A model generated the notes under the pieces. That model saw only the letters and a program-made list of their open reading frames with translations. It was not told the origin of the DNA and did no database searches. A DNA stretch of 9,152 nt from Chloroflexota bacterium (lineage in GTDB: Bacteria > Chloroflexota > Limnocylindria > Limnocylindrales > CSP1-4): NCBI GenBank assembly GCA_021777365.1, contig JAJYDP010000156.1, positions 1 through 9,152 of the forward strand. Reading direction: 5' to 3'. This document shows positions 4,988 to 9,152 of this stretch, piece after piece (position 1 is the first letter of the stretch; each line of letters opens with the position of its first letter). The position numbers were made by a program, and so were the translations under genes.

Positions 4988-5041
4988 GTCGACTCTGGCT
5001 TCATCGCGATCCGCCCGACGAGCGGTCAGAACTCGCAGCAG
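4988..5041 (+). pseudogene. Second remnant of the GQNSQ-ending protein family
   Basis: The codons VDSGFIAIRPTSGQNSQ line up with VYDGDIAVYPT(G)GQNSQ at 3206-3255, with 11 of 17 residues the same. They share the 12-mer CAGAACTCGCAG (here 5027-5038). The stop codon position has changed to CAG, so the frame reads on. There is no start or SD, and nothing protein-like extends 5' into 4971-4987. It is a short fragment only. Confidence 0.4.
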
Positions 5042-5160
5042 CCACCGGGCCCAACAGCACGAAACCGAGGATCACGGGCCGGGGACATCCCCGACACTCG
5101 CCCCAACCTCCGTCGCCACCTGCCGCCCGTGCTGTGATGCTTCCGCAACATCACCGGGCC

Positions 5161-5166
5161 TACCAT
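5161..5166 (+). promoter_or_regulatory. Putative -10 hexamer for the ABM gene
   Basis: TACCAT fits the TANNNT pattern and ends 10 nt before ATG 5177. There is no SD, which suggests a leaderless or near-leaderless message. Confidence 0.35.
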
Positions 5167-5176
5167 CGGGCTCACG

Positions 5177-5560
5177 ATGATCCTGCGGCTGCTGACGCTC
5201 CGGGTCCGCGCGGGCCGCGAGGCGGCCTTCGTCGAGCAGGCCGACCAGGTGACGGAGTGGGCGAAGACCATCCCGGGCCTGCGCTACGTGCGGGTCGCGC
5301 GCCGCGTCGAGCCCGACGGATCGCAGGTCGTCCTCTTTGTCATGGAGTGGCAGGACGCCGAGAGCCTGTACGCGTGGAATGCTCGCCCCGAGACGGTCGG
5401 CCAGGGCCCCCTCAACGATGGCAACGACCCGCACTGGGACGATGCCCACGTGACGCTCTGGGAGGTCGTGGACGCGCCTCTGCGTCAGGCCATGGAGCGC
5501 TGGGAGGCATCGCTTGTCCCGCCGGACGTCCAGCGCGCATCGCCGGATGCCCGGACCTGA
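5177..5560 (+). CDS. Antibiotic biosynthesis monooxygenase (ABM)-domain protein
   Basis: The intact 127-residue paralogue has the ABM/dimeric alpha-beta barrel pattern: an opening strand ILRLLTLRVRAGREAAF (2-18), a helix EQADQVTEWAKTIPG (20-34), strands YVRVARRVEPDG and QVVLFVMEWQDAESLYAW (50-67), then HVTLWEVVDAPLRQAMERW (91-109). Known members include cofactor-free quinone-forming monooxygenases, heme-degrading enzymes and many proteins without a reaction, so only the fold is assigned. ATG 5177 is the natural start and has no SD. The gene is about 80% identical in protein to the truncated copy at 1808, and both copies carry the same downstream promoter-leader. Confidence 0.75.
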   Translation: MILRLLTLRVRAGREAAFVEQADQVTEWAKTIPGLRYVRVARRVEPDGSQVVLFVMEWQDAESLYAWNARPETVGQGPLNDGNDPHWDDAHVTLWEVVDAPLRQAMERWEASLVPPDVQRASPDART

Positions 5561-5731
5561 CCGGAGCGTCGCTGCTGGCTGACTCCGCCTAGCGCGCCAT
5601 CCGGCCTGACCTGCGGAACGCGCGGGGAACGCTGACTCGCGACACTGACCTGCACACGCGGGAGGCATTGACGCGGGGTCCGCGCCCAGGCCGCCTGGAC
5701 CGCGCCGAGCCACTGGCGAGACCGACCCGCG
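5189..5731 (+). repeat. Duplicated 543-bp block (copy 2)
   Basis: This is the partner of 1808-2350, with the same length and order of elements. Here the block is attached to an intact 5' end of the ABM gene, so this copy is likely closer to the ancestral arrangement. At the 3' end, homology ends exactly after the leader core. Confidence 0.75.
5615..5646 (+). promoter_or_regulatory. Promoter of leader copy E with tandem GGAACGC heptamers
   Basis: GGAACGC is at 5615-5621 and 5626-5632, then 8 bp, then GACACT at 5641-5646. The spacing is identical to the two other heptamer promoters. Confidence 0.55.
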
Positions 5732-5749
5732 GGGCACGTCACAGGGAGG
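5653..5749 (+). ncRNA. Structured 5' leader, copy E (no gene downstream)
   Basis: The outer stem CGCGGG (5657-5662)/CCCGCG (5726-5731) and the 32-nt core (5700-5731) are intact. The internal hairpin is altered: GCGG/CCGC (5673-5676/5691-5694) remains, and GGTCC/GGACC (5677-5681/5697-5701) is possible instead. The alternative stem CCGCG/CGCGG (5700-5704/5728-5732) is available. GGGAGG (5744-5749) stands where the SD of copy C would be, but no well-spaced start codon or credible plus-strand gene follows. Confidence 0.45.
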
Positions 5750-5773
5750 TTGGCACACGGGTGTCCCGGCGGC

Positions 5774-6295
5774 TCAGCCTTCGTGGCGCGGGCGATCGGT
5801 CCAGTACAGGCAGGTGCGCCTGCCGTTCTTCGCCCACAGGATCTCCCGCATCCGGCGGTGGACCTTCCGCGCCACCGCCCGGGAGGGGGCGTTCTCCGGG
5901 GCCACGAGCGAGCAGACGATGTCGTGACTCGTGTGCGCGAACACCCAGTCCACGCAGGCTTGCGCCGCTTCGGTGGCGTAGCCGCGCCCCTGCTCCGCGG
6001 CGACGATGTGGTAGCCGACTTCCGGGATCAGCCTGTCCTCGACGGGCTGCAGCATCGGTCCGCAATCGCCGAGGAACCGCCCGTCCGACCGCCGGATGAC
6101 GGCCCACAGCCCGAACCCGTTCGCCGCGTAGCTCGCGCGGGCCCATGCGATCCACTTCGCCACGCGTTCGCGATCGAACGGCGCGGGATAGTGGCGCATC
6201 GCCACCGGGTCACCCAGGATCTCGATCAGCGCGTCGATGTCGTCGGGCTCGAGCTCCCGCAGCCTCAGCCGCCCGGTTTCGAGCACGGTGGTCAT
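5774..6295 (-). CDS. GNAT acetyltransferase, RimJ/RimL type
   Basis: The 173-residue protein opens with the strand-turn typical of this subgroup (LETGRLRLRELEPDDIDAL, 5-23). It then has GLWAVIRRSDGRFLGDCG (62-79), EVGYHIVAAEQGRGYATEAAQACVDWVF (92-119) with the acetyl-CoA loop QGRGYA, and VAPENAPSRAVARKV (131-145). RimJ/L-type enzymes acetylate protein N-termini or small amines, and the substrate here is unknown. ATG 6295 is preferred because a -10-like TATGCT (plus-strand 6302-6307) ends 6 nt before it, implying a leaderless message. Its 3' end converges on orphan leader copy E, whose transcript would be antisense to it. The longer reading frame upstream on this strand lies over real plus-strand genes and is not coding. 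Confidence 0.85.
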   Translation of the reverse strand: MTTVLETGRLRLRELEPDDIDALIEILGDPVAMRHYPAPFDRERVAKWIAWARASYAANGFGLWAVIRRSDGRFLGDCGPMLQPVEDRLIPEVGYHIVAAEQGRGYATEAAQACVDWVFAHTSHDIVCSLVAPENAPSRAVARKVHRRMREILWAKNGRRTCLYWTDRPRHEG

Positions 6296-6379
6296 CGGCG
6301 CAGCATACGGTGCCTCGCCCGGTGACCTGCTCGCCGGGGTGTGGTCCGGCGCCCGGTCCCGTGCTATACGTCGCGCAGG
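6296..6379. promoter_or_regulatory. Divergent promoter region, 84 bp
   Basis: Two genes diverge from here. On the minus strand, TATGCT (6302-6307) lies 6 nt before the GNAT start. On the plus strand, CTATAC (6364-6369) lies 10 nt before ATG 6380. No SD is seen on either side except a weak AGG before 6380. No clear -35 elements were found. Confidence 0.4.
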
Positions 6380-7063
6380 ATGGCCACCCAGGCGAACGCG
6401 GCGCCGTCGTCCCGCCCACCCACGTTCCCCGCCGTCACGAACCGGCGGGTGGTGCTGGGCGCCGCTCTCTGGACGCTTTCGGTCCTCTTCTTCATCGACC
6501 AGGCGATCGCGATCGCGGCCTCCCGACGGCCGTACAGCCTCGCGACCAACCTCATCAGCGATCTCGGCAACACCACCTGCGGACCCGCGATCTGCTCGCC
6601 GCTGCACACGTTCGTGAACGCCACGTTCGTGGTGGTGGGGCTGTGCCACGCCCTCGGCGCCCTGGCCAGCCACCGGGCGTGGCCACGCGTGCGGTCGGGA
6701 CGCCTCGGCGTCGAGCTGCTCGCGATCGCCGGGGCGGGGCTGATCGTGGCCGGCCTGTCGCCGGAGAACGTCGATCCTGCCGCCCACGCCAGGGGCGCGC
6801 TCGTCGGACTGGTCGCCCTGAACCTGGCCATGCTGGCGCTCGGCTGGTCGATCCTCGCCGTGAAGCCGCGACTCGGGCGCCTGGCACAGGGTGCGGGCGT
6901 CGTGGGCCTCGTCGGCACCGGCTACTTCCTCGCCGGCTCGGGGGCGCCGGGCATCGCCGAGCGGATCGCCGACTACCCGAGTGCGGCGATGGTCGTGGTG
7001 CTCGGCGCGACCCTGCTCGTCTCGATCGTCTCGCAGGCACGCCCGGCCGTCGCGCCGGGCTGA
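6380..7063 (+). CDS. DUF998-like integral membrane protein
   Basis: The 227-residue protein has a Pro/Ala-rich cytoplasmic N-terminus and six hydrophobic segments (about 24-46, 75-96, 108-127, 138-161, 171-187, 201-218). Between the first two is NLISDLGNTTCGPAICSPLH (57-76), which resembles the conserved loop of DUF998 proteins (N-x-ISDLG, then SPLH and N). SPENVDPAAH (127-136) resembles the second conserved loop. The family has no known biochemical role. Only the membrane location and family likeness are supported. ATG 6380 is chosen because the -10 candidate lies 10 nt upstream. It is divergent from the GNAT gene and not obviously in an operon. Confidence 0.75.
   Translation: MATQANAAPSSRPPTFPAVTNRRVVLGAALWTLSVLFFIDQAIAIAASRRPYSLATNLISDLGNTTCGPAICSPLHTFVNATFVVVGLCHALGALASHRAWPRVRSGRLGVELLAIAGAGLIVAGLSPENVDPAAHARGALVGLVALNLAMLALGWSILAVKPRLGRLAQGAGVVGLVGTGYFLAGSGAPGIAERIADYPSAAMVVVLGATLLVSIVSQARPAVAPG
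7041..7060 (+). terminator. Hairpin overlapping the end of the DUF998-like gene
   Basis: GCCCGGC (7041-7047) pairs with GCCGGGC (7054-7060) around a 6-nt loop, just before TGA 7061-7063. There is no T-tract. It is a possible weak terminator, or chance pairing in GC-rich DNA. Confidence 0.3.
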
Positions 7064-7159
7064 GCGGCCGTGCCGGGCACTCCTGGGACGCGGGCACCGG
7101 CCAGCCTCATGCATGTCGGCGGGCGAATCCAGGAGATCGCGAGCTAACCTCGTGGCGCC

Positions 7160-7759
7160 ATGACCCGATCCGGCGTCCTGCGGCCCGTGCTCCTCCTGGC
7201 CATCACCCTGGCGGCGCTGATCGTCGCCTCGTTGGCGGGCCTCGTCGCCCTGACGCTCACTGCGCCCGTGACGAGCGTGCCGGTGCCGTCCTCGTGCACC
7301 GGCGCGGCGTCCCGACTGCCGACCGACCGGTCGGTCCCGGTGCCGGGTGTGGGGATGGGCACACTGCTCGCCAGCGACGGCACGACCTCGGTCGTCGTGG
7401 TGCCCGACCAGGGTCGCAGCCCCCGGGGTGGCACGGCCTACCTCCTCGGGACGACCGACCGGGTGGTGCGCGGCCTCCGCCTCACCAGCGACGCGGTGGT
7501 GGCGGCCGTGGACGACGGGATCGTGGTCCTCTTCGACGACAAGATCGGGTACCTGTTCCGCGGCTCCGACGGCCGGCAGCTTCGGTACCTCTTCGAGTCG
7601 GACAACTACCGCGGGCTCTACGCCTCGGGCGCCACGCGGTACCTCCGGCTCACCGCCGCCATCACCGCCGTCGGCCTCGAGGGGAGCCTCGCCTGGCGGC
7701 GCGACGTGGCGTTCGCCGGCATCGCCGACGGCTGCTTCTTCCCGGCGCCGACGCGCTGA
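7160..7759 (+). CDS. Membrane-anchored extracytoplasmic protein, unknown function
   Basis: The 199-residue protein has one N-terminal hydrophobic helix, about residues 8-33 (LRPVLLLAITLAALIVASLAG onward), and then an extracytoplasmic domain. The domain alternates short strands in a pattern like propeller blades or repeats: TTSVVVVPDQ, GTAYLLGTTDRVVRGLRLTSDAVVAAVDDGIVVLFDDKIGYLFRGSDGRQLRYLF. It has two cysteines (46 and 192), near the ends of the domain, that could be bridged. It is too short for a full beta-propeller. No family is recognised. ATG 7160 has no SD, and TAACCT (7145-7150) ends 9 nt before it, suggesting another near-leaderless message. The gene after it has its own strong promoter. 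Confidence 0.6.
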   Translation: MTRSGVLRPVLLLAITLAALIVASLAGLVALTLTAPVTSVPVPSSCTGAASRLPTDRSVPVPGVGMGTLLASDGTTSVVVVPDQGRSPRGGTAYLLGTTDRVVRGLRLTSDAVVAAVDDGIVVLFDDKIGYLFRGSDGRQLRYLFESDNYRGLYASGATRYLRLTAAITAVGLEGSLAWRRDVAFAGIADGCFFPAPTR

Positions 7760-7778
7760 GCGGCTCGCCGCCGCCCGG

Positions 7779-7819
7779 TGTAAGAAGTAATTGACATAGT
7801 GCCGCATTTATCTTACAAT
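7779..7819 (+). promoter_or_regulatory. Near-consensus sigma-70 promoter with flanking 7-bp inverted repeat
   Basis: TTGACA (7791-7796) and TACAAT (7814-7819) are separated by 17 bp, which is eleven of twelve consensus bases at ideal spacing. TGTAAGA (7779-7785) and TCTTACA (7811-7817) form a perfect inverted repeat whose centres are 32 bp apart, about three helical turns. One half overlaps the -10 box and the other lies just above the -35. It is an AT-rich island in GC-rich DNA and a likely operator for the XRE regulator encoded in this operon. Confidence 0.8.
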
Positions 7820-7849
7820 CGCGGCCGGATAGGATCGGGAGGCTCCGTC

Positions 7850-8407
7850 ATGGCCGTCATTGCCTGGATCATCGTTGCCCTTGGCCTCGTCGCAGGCGCC
7901 GTGGCCCTGGCCGCGCGCCACGCCGCCAGCATCGCTCCGGCCCGGGTCGTGCCGCCCGGTGAGAAGGTGCCGGTGACGTCGACGCAGCGGCTCGTCGGGT
8001 GGTCGCTGGCGCTCGGGCTGATCCCCGCAGTGGCCGCGGGCGCCCTCGTCGCCTGGTTCGGTCCGGACGTGTACTGGGACGACGACGCGGTCCGCCTGAC
8101 CGTGACGGGCCTCGTGCTCGCGAGCATGTTCATCCTCGTGGCACCGCAGGCACTCGCGAGCCTCTGGGCTGCGCACGACGACCGGCGGATCGACGAGCGC
8201 GATCGCGGCATCCTCGCGCAGGCGCCCACCAGCCAGGCCGCCGCGATGCTCGTCGTGCTCGCCATCTGGGTCGTGGCGCTCACGGAGAGCTTCCGGGGCG
8301 AGGCCGGCATCCCGCGGGTGTACATGTACCTCGCCTTCTGGTCATACCTCCTGGTCAGCCTGCTGGCCTGGAACGTGGGTGCCCTTCTGGGATACCGGAG
8401 GACCTGA
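7850..8407 (+). CDS. Multi-pass membrane protein, DUF2178-like, paired with an XRE regulator
   Basis: The 185-residue protein has about five hydrophobic segments (2-22, 51-70, 83-107, 127-145, 157-181). A charged cytoplasmic-looking loop HDDRRIDERDRGILAQA (109-125) lies before the fourth. DERD followed by a helix is typical of DUF2178-like membrane proteins that are often encoded next to a short XRE regulator, as here. The role of the family is unknown. ATG 7850 is chosen because GGGAGG lies 7 nt upstream. An earlier ATG at 7799 would lie inside the promoter, before the -10. The next gene starts 4 nt after its stop, so the two are one operon driven by the promoter at 7791-7819. Confidence 0.7.
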   Translation: MAVIAWIIVALGLVAGAVALAARHAASIAPARVVPPGEKVPVTSTQRLVGWSLALGLIPAVAAGALVAWFGPDVYWDDDAVRLTVTGLVLASMFILVAPQALASLWAAHDDRRIDERDRGILAQAPTSQAAAMLVVLAIWVVALTESFRGEAGIPRVYMYLAFWSYLLVSLLAWNVGALLGYRRT

Positions 8408-8411
8408 TCCG

Positions 8412-8630
8412 GTGGCCAAGGCGGAGATCAGGAACCAGATCCGGCGGCTGCGCTTCGAGGCCAACGAGATGACGCAGCAGGCGCTCGCCGACAGCGTCGG
8501 CTGCACGCGCCAGACGATCATCGTGCTCGAGCAGGGTCGCTACGTCCCCTCGCTCGCGCTGGCCATGCGGATCGCGCGCACCTTCGGTCGCACCGTGGAG
8601 GAGGTGTTCGAGCTCGTCGACGACGCGTGA
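8412..8630 (+). CDS. Small XRE-family transcriptional regulator
   Basis: The 72-residue protein is almost only a helix-turn-helix domain: RNQIRRLRFEANEMTQQALADSVGCTRQTIIVLEQGRYVPSLALAMRIARTFGRTVEEVFEL. The recognition-helix region (CTRQTIIVLEQGRYVPS, 31-47) and the ending EEVFE are typical of the short Cro/CI-like regulators found next to membrane proteins. GTG 8412 is chosen because GGAGGA (8397-8402) lies 9 nt upstream and an earlier GTG at 8379 would overlap the preceding gene by 29 nt. It probably binds the TGTAAGA/TCTTACA repeat and represses its own operon, which is inference from position. It has no sensor domain, so its signal may come through the membrane protein or a partner. Confidence 0.88.
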   Translation: MAKAEIRNQIRRLRFEANEMTQQALADSVGCTRQTIIVLEQGRYVPSLALAMRIARTFGRTVEEVFELVDDA

Positions 8631-8651
8631 TCGACTGGCAGACTTGTGGCC

Positions 8652-9152
8652 ATGACTGCCCGGCGGTGGATCCTGCACGTCGATCTCGACCAGTTCCTGG
8701 CCGCGGTCGAGGTTCTCCGCCGCCCCGAGCTGCGCGGCCGGCCCGTGGTCGTGGGCGGCTCGGGCGACCCGACCCTGCGACGCGTGGTCGTCTCCACCGC
8801 CTCGTACGAGGCCCGCGCCTTCGGGATCCACTCCGGCATGCCCCTGCGCGAGGCCGCCCGGCGCTGTCCCGACGCGATCTTCCTGCCGCTCGACCTGCCC
8901 GCCTACACGGCCGCGTCGAGGAGGGTGATGGAGACGATGCGCCGCTTCCGGGTCGACGTTGAGGTGATCGGCTGGGACGAGGCCTTCCTGGCGACCTCCA
9001 CGGACGATCCCGAACGGCTGGCGGGCGCGATCCGGGAGGCGGTGCGCGCTCGGACCGGCCTCGAATGCTCGGTCGGGATCGGGCAGAACAAGCTGCAGGC
9101 CAAGCAGGCGACCGGGTTCGCCAAGCCGGCGGGGATCGGCCGGCTCACCGAC
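8652..9152 (+). CDS. dinB: Y-family DNA polymerase IV (DinB-like), 5' part
   Basis: The frame is open from ATG 8652 to the end of the window (167 codons), and the rest is cut off. Y-family motifs are clear: VDLDQFLAAVE with catalytic Asp (residue 11), RPVVVGG (30-36), the nucleotide-binding SYEARAFGIHSGMPLREA (51-68), the catalytic pair DE in GWDEAFL (107-113), and SVGIGQNKLQAKQATGFAKPAGIG (140-163). It performs error-prone translesion synthesis. The Trp before DE differs from the usual S-(I/V)-DE, but both acidic residues are kept. No SD is present. It starts 21 nt after the XRE gene and may be leaderless or co-transcribed. No LexA box is evident. Confidence 0.92.
   Translation, partial: MTARRWILHVDLDQFLAAVEVLRRPELRGRPVVVGGSGDPTLRRVVVSTASYEARAFGIHSGMPLREAARRCPDAIFLPLDLPAYTAASRRVMETMRRFRVDVEVIGWDEAFLATSTDDPERLAGAIREAVRARTGLECSVGIGQNKLQAKQATGFAKPAGIGRLTD

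Noticed and set aside
5080..5093. CGGGG/CCCCG hairpin upstream of the ABM gene as a terminator
   Set aside because: Only five pairs, no T-tract, and such pairs occur often by chance at this base composition.
823..5731. Integron-like gene-cassette array with the repeats as attC sites
   Set aside because: Small same-strand genes separated by palindromic repeats fit superficially, but I find no paired RYYYAAC/GTTRRRY core sites at the repeat ends, no integrase in the window, and the element carries a promoter and often an SD for the next gene. It cannot be fully excluded, because the 543-bp duplication moves the leader with the upstream gene.
5774..7807. Very long minus-strand reading frame (677 codons)
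   Set aside because: Only the last 173 codons (from ATG 6295) look like a protein. The rest is low-complexity His/Arg/Gly text lying over two well-supported plus-strand genes, a common artefact at high GC.
7799..7849. Earlier ATG 7799 as start of the membrane protein
   Set aside because: It would lie between the -35 and -10 boxes and add 17 residues that do not look like the family. ATG 7850 has a good SD.

Overview
The window is about 70% GC and densely coded, and several genes have a TANNNT-like -10 box only 6-10 nt before the start codon, with no Shine-Dalgarno (SD) sequence. This suggests a high-GC bacterium using leaderless transcripts, such as an actinobacterium or a high-GC Chloroflexota (Limnocylindria-like). 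The exact lineage cannot be fixed from the sequence. No rRNA, tRNA, CRISPR array, integrase or transposase was seen.

Positions 1-5770 are a patchwork of small plus-strand genes: the 3' end of a hypothetical gene, a GNAT acetyltransferase, an SRPBCC-family protein, a 5'-truncated antibiotic-biosynthesis-monooxygenase (ABM) gene joined out of frame to a foreign signal-peptide start, a secreted Trp-rich protein, a RibD_C/DHFR-like reductase, small membrane and basic proteins, and an intact ABM paralogue. Two short remnants of a third protein family, ending in the same residues, lie among them.

The feature that ties this half together is a five-copy non-coding element. Four copies share an identical 32-nt core (907-938, 2319-2350, 4348-4379, 5700-5731) and the fifth (1663-1704) is diverged. 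Three copies are preceded at fixed distance by a promoter with two GGAACGC heptamers 11 bp apart and a GACACT hexamer 8 bp further on, which is the layout known for SARP-type activators. Transcription would start at the first strand of a CGCGGG/CCCGCG stem. Three leaders (A, B and C) end in a strong SD before a start codon. One copy has no SD before its gene and one is orphaned. This looks like an undescribed promoter plus structured-leader unit shared by unrelated small genes.

Positions 5774-9152 are more ordinary: a RimJ/L-type GNAT on the minus strand divergent from a DUF998-like membrane protein, an anchored extracytoplasmic protein of unknown function, a membrane protein plus XRE regulator operon behind a near-consensus sigma-70 promoter flanked by a perfect 7-bp inverted repeat, and the start of a DinB-type Y-family DNA polymerase that runs off the window.
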